Below are positions 11,640 through 23,810 of a stretch of 64,000 nucleotides of DNA, in pieces (position 1 is the stretch's first letter; every line of letters begins with the position of its first letter). The DNA is from Cadophora sp. MPI-SDFR-AT-0126. Taxonomy: Eukaryota; Ascomycota; Leotiomycetes; Helotiales; Ploettnerulaceae. Under the pieces are notes generated by a model, which was not told the origin of the DNA, made no database searches, and worked only from the letters and a program-made list of their open reading frames with translations. Where the stretch lies: positions 1 to 64,000 of the forward strand of contig JAGMVK010000009.1 in assembly GCA_020747065.1 (NCBI GenBank), given 5' to 3'. Both the position numbers and the translations under genes were made by a program.

Positions 11640-12480
11640 ATTACTCTGTCAAAAGTATCTATTTCTAGCTTAGTAAGTAATTCCGGCTAAAAATAGTAAA
11701 TCTATTAAATTAATAGTAACTACTTTCGGAACTCTTTAAATATAACGCAATACTCTTCTGTCTAATTCCAGGCTACTATAAATCAAGTAAGTATAAATAG
11801 AAGTTTAGTAATAAGCCTAAAGTTACGTATGAATTATTAGTAAAAACTACAGAACCCTAGGTATAACTTAATAGTTATTATAGTCTTAGAGTACTTCTAG
11901 TTACGCAGTAATTCAACTTTCTTCGGATCTGCCTTAATACCCTTAGTAGTTATTATATAACGTAAGTACTTAGTACAAGTAATATAGAATTTATATTTCT
12001 TAATATTAGCTTATAATCCGGCTTCCATTAAACGCTTTAGTATAAATTCTACGTAGGCCTAGTATTCCCCTATAGATTTAGAGTAAATTAAGATATTATT
12101 TAGATAAGCTATATAAAAGTTATTTAGGTAGTTAAGAAATATATTATTCATATAATATTAGTATATACTAGGTCTATTATAAAGGCTAAATAGTAGTACC
12201 TTATACTTATATAATCCGTATCTAGTCTAAAATATAGTATACTCCTTAGAGGCTAGATCTATACAAATATAATTAAAAGTAACCTAAATATCTAATTTTA
12301 TAAATATCTTTATATTCGATACTCTAGTAAGGAGCTTATTAATTCAAGGAATTAGATAAGCGTCTTTTTATATAAGGGTATTTAGCTTACGATAATTAAT
12401 ACAGAATCGCAGGCCTTTATTAGGCTTTTTAATAAAGAGTATAAGTAATATAAATAGACTCTAGCTTAACTTAATAAAAC
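11640..12480 (-). pseudogene. Reverse transcriptase region of outer element
   Basis: Minus-strand reading gives KKPNKGLRFCINYRKLN (about 12360-12420), then SKEYTIF..RYGLYKYK, and AYLNNILIYSKS near 12090-12130, where a functional Ty3 enzyme has YLDD. Downstream come the connection sequence TKYLRYIITTKGIKADPKKV and a TFDRVIAR-like RNase H start. Both catalytic aspartates of the YLDD box read as Asn (GAT to AAT), consistent with RIP. There are many stop codons. Confidence 0.7.
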
Positions 12481-13654
12481 CCTTATCTAGATTCTCTAGG
12501 AAGTACTCCTTTATTACTTTAAGCTCCTCTATTAATTAATAATAAAAAGAAAAGTAAGTATTAAGTAATTACTCCTTAAGATAAATCTTATAATTATAAT
12601 ATTAATAAAGTAAAAGAGTATTTATATTTTTTTTAGAAAATACTAACTTTAGATATTAGTACTATTTTAAAAGCCTTTTAGATAAGAATTAAGCAATATT
12701 AAGATCTTTCAATTTATACTATTCTTATAAGATACAATCTATCTTATAAATACTAATTTAGAAGAACTTAATATCTTTATATTTTATATTAAAATAGAAG
12801 GTATTTACACTAATCTTATAGATAAATACAGATATAGATAGTGCTCTTAATAGTTTATATTTTAATTTCCGGACTTATAAAGATCCTTTACTTATAGGGA
12901 ATAATATCAGAATTAGTTTAGAAGCGACTTAAAGAAGATATTCTTCTAGTATTTAAACTATAAAGAGAAGATATTTTTGTTATATCTTATCCTTTTAGAT
13001 TACTAGATCTCTGTAGTTTATATTACTCTAGTAATCTTATTGTAGAGAGAGCTACGTATATGGAAAAGGTAAGACTAGCTCCTAAGACTATTATTTAGTA
13101 AGTAAGTAATTAGATAGCTATAAAAATCGATTCTAGTTTATCTGTAATTTAAGACAGAATTAACGTATCTATTTAATACTTATTATTATATCCTACTTCC
13201 CTAAGTTAAGGATTATAAAGAAATAGTTATATATATATTAACTATTAATCGTTAAGTGTAGACGTATATAGTAAGTAGCATGGCTTCAGATAGAGTTTTA
13301 AAAACCACAGATTAGTATAGTATATAAAAGAGGCTAAATCTTTACTTCTAATACCCTTAAAAGATGTATAGATATAGTCTAATTCATAAAGAGATAATTA
13401 TTTACTCTAGTATCTACTAATATAAAGAGTGTAATTCCTAATCTATTTATACTAAGTATATAATTAACTACGAACTACTTTCCTCTTATTAAAGAGTTTA
13501 AATTAAGTTTTAATAGATTATATTTATATAAGCTTAAAAAAAAGTCTTTCCTTAAGCCTCTTTATTTTTCTATACTTAATCTTCCTTACTCTTTACTATT
13601 TCTTTAGTATTATTATTAACTTCCTCCTTATTAAGGATCTGAACCTTAGCTAAT

Positions 13655-15340
13655 TTAAAATAATTTAATTTATAGTATTTAAACTTTCCGCACTTATAAT
13701 ACTTTACTTATAGGTCGCTAAAACTTCCCTAAGGTTTCTACGTGCCCTTCCGATATAATAAAGTAGGAGTTATAAAAGTCTGTAATATTAAGTAGTAGTA
13801 GAAGAGAGTATTAGGAGAAGAAGTAGGTTTAAGTACTAATTAAGAAGTAAGTAGTCCAGAAGTCTTCTGAAAGGGGCCCGATCTAGCTATCCTTTAAGAA
13901 AAGTCTGATTTACGAAGGCTAGTAAGAGATAGATTAAGTTATATATTCTATTACTTATTAGTATTAATTAAGATAAGATAAGTTACTATTACTATATAAT
14001 TATCTTACTATAAGCTCTTAATTAATATAGTAGCGGTATAAAGCTAAGAAGTGATTTTAAGTTATATAAAGAAAAACTATTCTATATAAGTTATATTTCC
14101 TTAGATTATAGTATTCTGGAATCTTATATAAAATTAGGTAAAGGTTTTATATACGTGATCTAGTTCTTATATATTTATATCAAAGAACTTAGTATAAGTC
14201 TTATAAGCTTTATTTCTAGTAAAAAAATAGGTCTCTAGTAAAGAAATTATTTTCTAAGCTATTTAGAATATATTAGTTTTAGATAGATATTAAAACTTTA
14301 AGTAAGAGTGAGCTAGGCTAATAATTAATCCCTATACTAAAGCTCGCTATACTTAAGTATTTAAGTAAAGACTTATATTAACTTCTAATTGATTTTTAAT
14401 TAAGGTTTTCTATTACTTAAATATTAGGTCGATTCTATTATCTAAGAAAGAGATCTTTTCTATAAGTTATATCTTAGGTCCTTAAGAGGTATCTAATTCC
14501 GCTCTAAATATAGTAAGGGGGATATTTTCTGGCTTAAATAGGGTACGTCTACTTTGATCTATAAATTCGTCTCTTTCTATTAATTAAATAATCAGTAGTA
14601 TAGTTCTAAGAGAAATCGAGATAGGATTAGCGGGGGAGTGCTATTAGTATAGCTTAAGCGGAAATTAGTAATTACTTGATACGAGCTAAGAAGACCTCTT
14701 AAGCACGATTTCAATTCTCTATAAATTAGATAATTCTTCTTAATATATTTAAATTACTAAAGTCTCTCTTATTTTAGTTTACGCGACCTTTACCTTTATT
14801 ACCTCGAGTCCTATGGCTAGAAAAGCTTCCAACTAGAGTTAGAGAGTTAAGAGTATTATTAGTGGCTCTACTAGACGGACCTACTATATTAGTAGTATCT
14901 ATAATAGGAATAAGAAAAGATTCAGGTGTAATTCAAGTATAGCTTGAAATAAGGGTTCTAGGAGTATTAAAGGGATACTTCGTAGTTTCCTAGTAAGGGA
15001 TATTAGTATTAAAGTAATTTTTATACACCATAACTCTATAAGTAATAGGAATTACGTAATTACGTTCCGAAGAAGAACGAAGGTAATTTAAGAGAGTTTT
15101 ATAAACTTAAGGGTTTTAGTAATAGTAATTACGATACCTTAAATTTATCTATAGTAGCTTTTATATAAAGGGAGTTATTTAGAGTCTTTATTAATAGAGA
15201 TTACTTTACTTTAATTATATTAATTTACAATAAGTAGAACTAAACCCTAATTTATTAGTTTATTTAGAAGATCTCTAGAATCCTAACTCTTTAAAGATAG
15301 TAATTAAGAGTAATTTAGATAAGAATTAGTTAACTATATC
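13655..15340 (-). pseudogene. Gag region of outer element
   Basis: The minus strand near 13660-13720 reads YYKCGKFKYYKLNY, a decayed CCHC zinc knuckle in which two Cys and the His appear as Tyr. The sequence upstream of it to about 15340 is AT-rich with many stops and is placed as gag by its position between the knuckle and the LTR-proximal end. No start codon can be chosen. Confidence 0.5.
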
Positions 15341-15348
15341 TTCTAAGT

Positions 15349-15353
15349 AGTAG
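15349..15353. repeat. Target-site duplication of inner element, left copy
   Basis: AGTAG directly precedes the TG of the LTR at 15354 and matches 22113-22117 exactly. Confidence 0.8.
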
Positions 15354-15843
15354 TGTAACGTACGGTCGAGCTGGTATTGCTCGAGAGTGCGAAGGTTAAC
15401 TGAGTTAGTAGGTAGGGGTATTATCACTAATTAAGAAGGGTAACCGTTATAAGTTACTAAGTATAGTATAAAGATACTTGTATTAAATTAAGTATAAGGC
15501 TTCTATCTATAATAAGAATACTATTTACTTATATAAAGCCCTTGCTATATTAAGATTCCTTAGATCCTTTAAAGTCCTAAATTCTTAAATTCTTAGATCT
15601 TTTTTATAAATAAGGGATCTAGGAATCTAAAAATCTATTATATAACTCTAATTATAGAAACTTATAATTAAATTACTATATTTTAAAATACTATTATAAA
15701 TTATAATTAAGTGATATATATTCCTTTAAGCTTTTAAGCTTCTAGGAGCCGCGCTCTTAGGAATTACCTAGTTCCTAGAAGTGCGCCTACTTGCAGAATC
15801 TCTCCTCCTAGGGCCCCGCAGCCTCTTAGGAGTATTCATAACA
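15354..15843 (-). repeat. 3' LTR of inner element (490 bp)
   Basis: It begins TGTAACGTACGG and ends ATTCATAACA. It shares with 21622-22112 the GC-rich tail around CTAGGAGCCGCGCTC and CTCCTCCTAGGGCCCCGC, and differs mainly by transitions. Confidence 0.85.
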
Positions 15844-16439
15844 CTATCCCCCTCCTAGCTTAGTATAGTCCCCACGCTTAAGTATAACCTAAGAAATATC
15901 AATAATTACTAACAACTATCTTCCTTAAATATTATAGCTTATATAGTGAAAAAATCAAATATTACTTAGATAAAGAAAAAATAACGCTTACAGCTTACGC
16001 TACGTATTGAAGCCGTTACTCGCTGCATAAAATCGTATTTTTTTTACCATAGCTTTTCACGCACTTATTTCCTAGAATTATTAGTATTAAAAAGGTACTC
16101 TAAGTGCATTTATTCAAAGTATAGCAATTATAATTTATTAGGATATATAATTAAATTCTTCTTCCCTAATCGGCCTATATATTGCTTTAAGCTAAGGAAG
16201 ACTATATCTGCCCCTTATCTTCCTACGCCTCCTCCTGAGTCCGCTATAGCTAACTCTAGTTCCTAGTTTCTTGCTTTTGAGCCGGATACCTTTTTAGTAT
16301 CCTTTCCACTAGATCTTCTAGTGGATAATCCACTAATCGACCTGAATCCTTCTAATCCCTTATAATCGTCCTTAGGTTTAGGCGATATTAATTCCTAAAG
16401 CTTACCTAGGTTTTTAATTAGAACTATTAAAGTAGATCT

Positions 16440-16550
16440 GAGTAGTTCAAGTTTTACGTAGGCTCTTAAGTATTTTCCTTGTACTTATACCCCTTCCATT
16501 TTACTAGGTATTCTTACTAATCCTTAGTCGTAGTCCGAGTATTAAGTAGT
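16440..16550 (-). pseudogene. Chromodomain at the C-terminus of inner-element pol
   Basis: The minus strand reads EYLVKWKGYKYKENT, a stop in place of Trp, then EP and a NL. This is the EYLVKWKGY..ENTWEP signature of chromodomains at the end of Ty3-type integrases, which direct insertion to heterochromatin. It follows the integrase region directly. Confidence 0.75.
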
Positions 16551-16799
16551 TTTTCTACCTTATATATATCAGGGTTATTTTCCGACTAGAGTTCCTTATC
16601 CGTTACTAGGGGCGTTAGCCCTTTAGCGGGTTCTAGTAAGGATATATGAAAAACTAGGTGTACTTTGGAATCTTCAGGTAGTTTTAGTTAATAATTAACT
16701 AGTCCTTTTTATTCCAGGACCTCGAATAGTCCGAGTTTCTTGAAGTCTAGTTTTATACTTAATCGTTTTATTTTAATATATTTATGAAGTAAGTATACT

Positions 16800-17900
16800 T
16801 TATCCTCCTTCTTAAGCGAAAGTCCTATACTTCGCTTCTAGTTATTATATTTTATAGTCCTTAAGTTCGAGAACTCGATGTCTTTTGCGAGCTGCTATTA
16901 TAGTTCCTTTAATTTATTTACTAATACCCTTAATTATTCAGTATTAATATTATTCTTCCTAGGTTACTTATAAGCTTCCGGTTCGTAACTATAATTAGTA
17001 AAGAAGGGTAATACCAAGGTAGCCTTGTTTTTTACGCTATTAAGGGCGAACTAAGTAAGCGGGAGTAATTCAACTCAGTTATTCTATTCCCTATTAACAT
17101 AACTACACAAGTATTACTCCAGTATCTAATTAAGTCTCTCTATCTAACTATCTATTTACGGGTAAAAGGTAGTTAATATCTTATAGTTTAGTCCTATCTA
17201 GCTCATTAGTAATATCCAGAATTTAGACGTAAATAACTTATCCTTATCAGATATAATTTCCTTTAGTAGCCTATATTAGCTTACTATAATTTTAAGAAAT
17301 ACGTACGCTAATTCTTATACATTATTTCCTTCCTTATATAAGACAAAGTACCTGTATTTAGTAAGTCAGTCTATTATAACTTATATTACGTTGAATACAG
17401 CCTCTATTATTAACTCCCTAGATAGTAATAGCTTAACAATAAAATCGAACGCTACGGACTCCTATAGTTTTCCTAGTATTAGGGGTAATTAGAACAGCTT
17501 ATAAAGTATATATCTACTTAGCTTACTTTTATTGCACAGATCGCATTTCCTAATAATTATTTTAATATATTTCCTTATTCCCGGGAAGTAGTAGTCCCTA
17601 GCTATCCTTTCAAAGGTTCTCGCAATCCCTTAGTACCTGTAAGCCGGCAGTAAGTATTATTCTATTACAAACTACTGTCTTAGTTTAGCTAGGATATATA
17701 TAAGGCCTTTAAACTATAGAATACTATTATTATTTGTGAAGAAGTCTTTTATTTATAATATTAGTACTTATAAGGCGTATTTATTACTTAGATATACTTT
17801 TCTAATTCGTTGTGCGAGTATCTTATCTTCTATTACTATAAGAGTTACGAGGAGCTTATAGTTATATTCTAACCTATTAGCTCTTACCTTAAGTATCGCT
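16800..17900 (-). pseudogene. Integrase region of inner element
   Basis: Near 17520-17660 the minus strand reads GIARTFERIARDYYFPGI followed by KCDLCNKSK, the zinc-binding N-terminal part of a Ty3 integrase; the two Cys remain but the preceding His positions are mutated. It continues into SVAFDFIVKLL (catalytic core start) and later AFDF..YRYFVLYKEG and ISDKDKLFTSKFW, where the second acidic residue is expected. Confidence 0.7.
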
Positions 17901-17999
17901 CTAGATCTCTCTATTAGTTTATCTAAGTAATCCTATCGTCTACTAAGAGTATCGGCCCTAGTGTTTTCTGATCCTTTCTAATATATAATATTAAATTTC

Positions 18000-19100
18000 A
18001 AGGTAAATAGCTCTTCTAACTATTTAACTTATTATTAATTTAGTATCTTAATTATAATAAAGGATATAAGATTCTTATGATCTATCTATACTTAGATAAT
18101 ATACTTTACTCCTTCTAAGTAATAGTACTATTACTTGCACGCGGCTACTATAGCTAATAATTCCTTATTGTATACGTCGTAGTTAAGCTTAGCGAGCGAG
18201 AACATCCGTAAGTGGTACGCGATAAGTCGTAGTTATTTATTATACCTCTAGCTTAGACAGGCCCTAAGGGCGAAGTCCGAGGCGTTGGTTTCTATGATAA
18301 TTTCGAGCTCCGGGTTATATATAGCTAAGATTAGGACTTCCGTAAAGCATTCCTTAAGGAATAAGAAAGCTTGTTTAGCTTCTATTATTTATTTGAATTC
18401 TTAGTCCTTTTTAGTTAAGTCTATAAGTGGTTTAGTAATTAGAGAATAATTATATATAAATCTCCTATAAAAGTTTATAAACCCTAAGAAGAACTATACC
18501 TATGTAACTATTATTAGGATAAGCTACGATAATATAGCCTTGATTTTGGCTAGGTTTATACAAATTCTGTATTTTTTGATAATAAATCCTAGGAAATAGG
18601 TTTCTTCCCAGTAAAATTCGTACTTCTCTAGCTTAAGAAGAAGTTTAGCTATCCTAAGCTTAGCTAATACTTTCTTCACATACTGAATATACTCAGTCTT
18701 ATTCTTAAAGTAAATAAGTATATTATCTAAGTAAGTAACTACAAAAATATCGAGGTATTCATATAGCTAATCGTTAATTATCCGTTAGTAGAACGTGAGT
18801 GCGTTCGTAAGACTAAATAGCATGACTTAGTACTTATATAAGCCGTAGCATATTCTAAACACTATTTTCCATTCCTCTCCTTCCTTTATTTATATAAGGT
18901 TATAAGCGCCCCTTATATCTAAGGTAGTAAATATCGTAGCCCCTTATAATCGATTATATAACTCGTTAATTAACAGCAGTGAGTACTTGTCCTTAATAGT
19001 AATACTATTAAGTATACAGTAATTAATATATAAGCGGAGCTTCCTATCCTTTTTTAGAATAAATAGTGTTAAGCTAGTAACTAATAAGGTAGATAATTAT
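18000..19100 (-). pseudogene. Reverse transcriptase and RNase H of inner element
   Basis: The minus strand near 18650-18760 reads VVTYLDNILIYFKN, with YLDN where the active enzyme has YLDD. It is followed by LLLKLEKYEFYWEE, YFLGFIIKKYRICINLAKI, the connection FLGFINFYRRFIYNYS, and the RNase H start IIIETNASDFALRACLS. LNYDVYNKELLAIV then follows as in Ty3 RNase H. Confidence 0.75.
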
Positions 19101-20479
19101 ATAAAACCTTTTATTAAGTTCTTATTAATATATTCCTTTAAGTACTATAGCTTTACTATAGATTATTAATATATTAGTCTAAAGTTAGGCATTTTTCCTA
19201 GTTCTAAGAATATCTTATAATCTTATAATTAGTACTTTAGAAGGGCCTTGTTCTTAGGTCCTTCAAGGAATAGCAACTTATATTCCTTATACGCCACTAG
19301 TATTCGCTTCAGCGCAGAGGCCTAAGTAAGGTCCTCAGTAGTTAAGAGAGTAGTATATAACTCTTCTTACTTTAGGATATTAGTCCCCTAGTTAAGTATC
19401 CTATAATCGCTTCTATATTAATAATAATCTAAAGTGATTTATTTCTTTTATTAGTCTATAGTAAAGTTATAGAGTAATAGCTATAATATACTAAGTACTA
19501 GCTTATAAGTCCTTAAGTTAATAACATTGAATTTAATATCTTTAGTATATTCTCGTAATATCTTTATAGTTAGCTAATTAATTTAAAGGATTACTTATCT
19601 ATTTAATAATCTAATAGCGTCTCTATCTAGTGCGAATAGATAATATAAGCGTTTCTTCTTAACTAGCCGGAACTTGTAGTCTAGGGCTATCTATTAATTT
19701 ATGAAATTACCTGTTACTTCAGAGTTTACTATAGCTCTAAGCATTTGTTTATTAATATAAATAGTTAAGAAGAGTTACTATCCTTTCCCTGTTATATATA
19801 GTTCTTTATTATATAAGGTCCTAAGCTCTTTATGAATACTTATTAGTAGCTTATTATTAGCAAGGTCTCCTAGTTTTTTGAAGGTTCAAGTGCCGTTAGT
19901 AATTCCCCGGTGAAGAGAGGTAGCTTGTTATTAAAGAATATAAGTGCCTTATAACGCGGCTAATAATCCCTATTAATCTTACTAGAGTAGTAAACTATAT
20001 ATGCGTAATTCTAATAAAACAATTATACAAGTTCTGTGTAATAAAGGTAATTAATCTCCGTAATATTTCTAGCTCCTTAAAGCTTATATATCTCTCCTTT
20101 ATATCTGTTCTATTCTTCCCTATAGATCTTAAGCTCTACTCTAAGCTTAGGTATATATTCCATATTTTATATGAACACTTCTTAGTACTATTAGCTTCAG
20201 CGGGTCGCGGCGTTATCCTCGCCGCATCCTATCTTATATCCGCTAATAATAGTATAAATTCGTATTATATACTCCGTATATACATTTTTCTTAGCCTTCT
20301 AGTATTATATAGCCTCGCCTACTCCTTATATAGTGGGGTATCAGTCTATAGCTTCCTTATAATCGCAGTTATAAAGGGCCCGCGCTTCTTAAGCTATAGT
20401 CCAGACTAGCTTCTTCCTACTAGCTATATCGTAGATAAGGCGTTCCTCTAGTAATATTTCCGAGGCATTAGATAAGGAG

Positions 20480-21573
20480 ACGCCGCTTGAAGACTCGTCC
20501 CTACTATTATCCTTACCCTTTCCTTTATCAAGGTCGAGGTTTTATATTACCTCGACTAGTACTCCTACTACATCTTCCTACACCTAGGTAGTATTAAGCA
20601 TTATTAGTCCGTTATAACCCCCTCTACCCTATATAGTAGCGTTTAGTTATTTCCCTAGTAAGTATTCTTAGGATCACCTCCCCTTACTCTTATAGTTCCG
20701 TGCTATATAGCTAGGTTTTCCGTAATTAAAACAAGTTCGATCTTATAAGTGCTTATTTCACTGTTATAGCGATAGTTCTTTCCTATAAGTAGCGTTAAGT
20801 TCTATAAGGTCTTTATAGTCTTACTTACATGAGTTATTATTTCCCCTGAGCTTACCTTCTCCTATCCTACAGTAGTTTAAGTCGTACTTCTTCTTCTTTT
20901 CCATACTACGCTTATACTAATTATTATCGATTTTACAAGTGGCTTTAATAAGCTACTCTAAGTTATTAATAGTACTACTATACCGAAGGAGCTCGTCTTT
21001 AATAAAGTCCTTAAGTCCTTTCTAGTAGATGTAGCTAAGCGCCTTATTACCCTATTCCGTGCGAGTAGAATAGCGTTAGAAGTCCCGGGTATACGCAGTA
21101 GCTAACCCCTTCTGCCTAAGGGATTCAATAGCCCTTTTTACCTCTCTTCTTTTATTTATAATCCTGAAGTTTACTTTAATTTCCGTAGCGAATTCTTCCT
21201 AGGTACTGAAAATCTTAATAGTAGTATCCTTGGCCTTTCACTTATTAATAATATTATTCTTATTGCTTTAAGAGAGGTAGTCCTCTAAGAACCCCTTAAT
21301 CTAGTTCATAGCTTTCCCTTCGAGGAATATTACAGCTTATAGGACTTACTCTATCTTAGACCGGAATTATTCTCCATTGAACTTAATATAAAGCTTAAGT
21401 TATAAGAAAAACCTATAAAGGCGATTCCTTTTATTATTAAAAGATTCAATACTTTTATACTTAAGGTTCTTATTAATTTCTCCTACAAGGGCTTAAGGTT
21501 TAGCTGAGGTAGTAATCGATAGTGCGGGTATCGCTGTAGCAGCGCCTTAAGTACTTCTAGAGATAGAAGACAT
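20480..21573 (-). pseudogene. Gag of inner element
   Basis: The frame begins with ATG at 21573 (MSSISRST) about 50 bp inside the 5' LTR by transcription sense. At 20690-20735 it reads CFNYGKPSYIARNYK, a CCHC knuckle in which only the first Cys remains; the second Cys, the His and the last Cys all read as Tyr through G-to-A or C-to-T changes. Many stops interrupt it. Confidence 0.65.
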
Positions 21574-21621
21574 TTCTCAATCTAATATATGCGCCGGTAC
21601 CTATTAGTATAGTACTTAAAG

Positions 21622-22112
21622 TGTAACGTATAATCGAGCTAGTATTACTTAAGAGTGCGAAGGTTAACTAGGTTAGTAAGTAAGGGTACTATTACTAATT
21701 AAGAAGAGTAATTATTATAAATTACTAAATATAGTATAAAGATACTTATATTAAATTAAGTATAAGGCTTCTATTTATAATAAAAAATACTATTTACTTA
21801 TATAGAATCCTTGCTATATTAGGATTCCTTAGATTCCTTAAAGTCTTAGATTTTTAGATTCTTAGATTTCTTTTATAAGTAAGAGATCTAGGGATTTAGG
21901 AATCTATTATATAATCTTAATCGCAGAAACCTGCAGCTAAATTACTATATCTTAAAATACTATTATAAATTATGGCTAGGTAATATATATTCCTTCAAGC
22001 CTCTGAGCTTCTAGGAGCCGCGCTCCTAGGAGCTGCCCAGTTCCTAGGAGTGCGCCTACTTACAAAATCTCTCCTCCTAGGGCCCCGCGGCCTCTTAGGA
22101 GTATTCGTAACA
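21622..22112 (-). repeat. 5' LTR of inner element (491 bp)
   Basis: It begins TGTAACGTATAATC and ends ATTCGTAACA, pairing with 15354-15843. Its GC-rich terminal part is less mutated than the other copy. By the minus-strand orientation it is the 5' LTR. Confidence 0.85.
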
Positions 22113-22117
22113 AGTAG
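22113..22117. repeat. Target-site duplication of inner element, right copy
   Basis: AGTAG directly follows the CA end of the LTR at 22112 and matches 15349-15353 exactly. Confidence 0.8.
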
Positions 22118-22162
22118 AATATTATATAAGCTATCCTTAGTAAGAGTAACCTTCTTATTTAA

Positions 22163-22384
22163 TATAACAACGCAATATTACTAAGTGTAGTATTAAGTAT
22201 AAGAGTAAGAAGGTAAGTAAATAGTAATATTATAGGTCTGGTACAAAGGAAATAAGAAGGTAAGAAGTCCTTATAAGAGGAGCGGTCCTATATATACACG
22301 AATCTGGTCCGGCTTCCGTCCGGTAATATTCCGGCTAAACCTGAGTACCCCTATTTCCAGCACTTCCGTCACTTCAACGTTACA
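22163..22384 (-). repeat. 5' LTR of outer element (222 bp)
   Basis: It matches 7859-8080 across its full length, with better-preserved GC positions (for example TCCGGCTAAACCTGAGTACC and CGTCACTTCAACGTTACA at its end). Only about 50 bp separate it from the inner element insertion. Confidence 0.85.
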
Positions 22385-23810
22385 AATATAGAGTAAATAA
22401 GTATTCTTTTCTATCTATTCTAAGTCTTCTTAATTCGAGAATCGAAGACTAGATTAAACTAATAGAGATTAGTAACTTATTTAACTCTACTTAATATAAA
22501 ATTAATCCTTTAATTTAATTCACTTCTTTTAAAATCTACTCTTATACTTCCTTAGTTATATTATAACTATTAGAACTGCTTAAATAATAGGAAATCTAGC
22601 TAGGTAATATAGCGTATTAGTATATAGTATATACTATTACTTTAAATACTAGTAAATAAATAAATAAATCTATAACTTAACTCTTTCTTTGAATTATTTA
22701 AATAATATCTCTCTTTTTTTTACTCTTTTTATATATTTTACTACTATTATATATTTAATACCTATAATCTGAACTTATATATAATATAGCTAGCTATAAT
22801 CTCTGCTTTTATACTTTCATACTTTTATACTCACTTTATACTTAAGAACTATATTTTAATTAACTTAACTTATATATCTGCTTTCTCTATTAAAAATCAA
22901 TAATAAGTACTATCTTCTTATAAAACTTACTTAATAATAGGGTTCTAGTGGAAGTTTCAATAGGACTAGTATTATATATACTAGGGCTAATTTATACTTG
23001 AATTTAAGTCTTACCCGAGCTTATTTAGATATAACTCTAATAAATGAATCTAATTAAATAAATCTTATGGCCTTAGTAAATCCACGCTAATAGGTTATAT
23101 AGGGAATTAAATGAATCTTATATTAGATTCATTTAATAATAATGGGTAAACTATCTCTTCTTCTGTAATATAGCGTTCTTCTTCTGTATTTATAGTACTT
23201 CACTCCCTATATTTAGTACCTGTTTTTCAAGAATTAGAGAAAAAGTAAAAAGCACCTATAGCAAGTTAGCTAATTAGAGCCAAATCAAATCCAAACCTTA
23301 ACCCCTAACCCTTTTATATATTTATATTAAAGCTTTCTTTTATAAAAAACTTTTCTTTCCTTTTCGTTTTTTCTTTTAAATACTTAATATAGCTTAAGAC
23401 CTAAATATATATAAACTTAAGTCTGCGCTACTTATAGCTAGTCGTCGTATTAACCCTAAGTTAGCCGTAATATTACGTTAATATATAAAACGTTCGCTAT
23501 ATATGATTATCGTTTTTCTAAAACAAGCGTTATAATTAAATAATATCTTATTAAAAACCGTTTTAATTAGTAGCGCTTAAGCTAATTATAACACTTATAT
23601 TTTAGTATTTTACTAAAACACCGCTCTTATATAAGAAATAAGCTATTTAAGCAAATATACACGTGATAAGCTAAAATAATTATATAAACTTAAAAATCCC
23701 TTCTTAATAAAATTATTATTTATATTAAATCTCTTCTTTTCAAAAGTCTTATTATATCTTTTAATGTTTATTACTTAAAATCGAGTAAATTCTATAACCT
23801 ATGTTTTCTT
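22385..23810. other. AT-rich RIP-like tract, no gene recognised
   Basis: TA-dinucleotide-rich sequence with no open frame. A minus-strand piece directly beside the LTR reads LRRLRIDRKEYLFTLY but I cannot assign it. The AT-rich character stops sharply at the end of the receptor gene at 23811. Confidence 0.5.

Larger units (their letters stand above)
15354..22112 (-). mobile_element. Inner Ty3-type LTR retrotransposon with chromodomain (chromovirus class)
   Basis: A 6,759-bp insertion is bounded by LTRs at 15354-15843 and 21622-22112 and flanked by an exact 5-bp duplication AGTAG at 15349-15353 and 22113-22117. On the minus strand the order is gag, reverse transcriptase, RNase H, integrase, chromodomain, which defines a chromodomain-bearing Ty3 element. 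All frames are broken by TAG/TAA. It sits close to the left-hand end of the host element, within the outer gag side, and is therefore younger than the outer insertion. Confidence 0.9.
7859..22384 (-). mobile_element. Outer LTR retrotransposon, RIP-mutated, carrying a nested element
   Basis: It is bounded by two 222-bp direct repeats that start TGTAACGACGC (or its mutated form TATAACAACGC) and end CGTTACA (or ATATTATA). Internal sequence 8081-15353 plus 22113-22162 encodes a minus-strand Ty3-type polyprotein: a gag zinc knuckle near 13660-13720 and reverse transcriptase near 11640-12480. The 15354-22112 segment is a second element inserted into it. Without that insertion the element is about 7.8 kb. 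No ORF survives. Flanking pentamers TGCAA (7854-7858) and AATAT (22385-22389) do not match, so a target duplication is not visible. Confidence 0.85.

Noticed and set aside
8081..22162. Repeated short AT-rich units that could suggest a CRISPR or satellite array
   Set aside because: The two true long repeats are LTR pairs; the rest is TA-rich from RIP. CRISPR arrays are not expected in a fungus.
23296..23311. CTTAACCCCTAACCC, resembling fungal telomere repeats
   Set aside because: Only about two imperfect units in AT-rich sequence; chance or a RIP-altered repeat is as likely.
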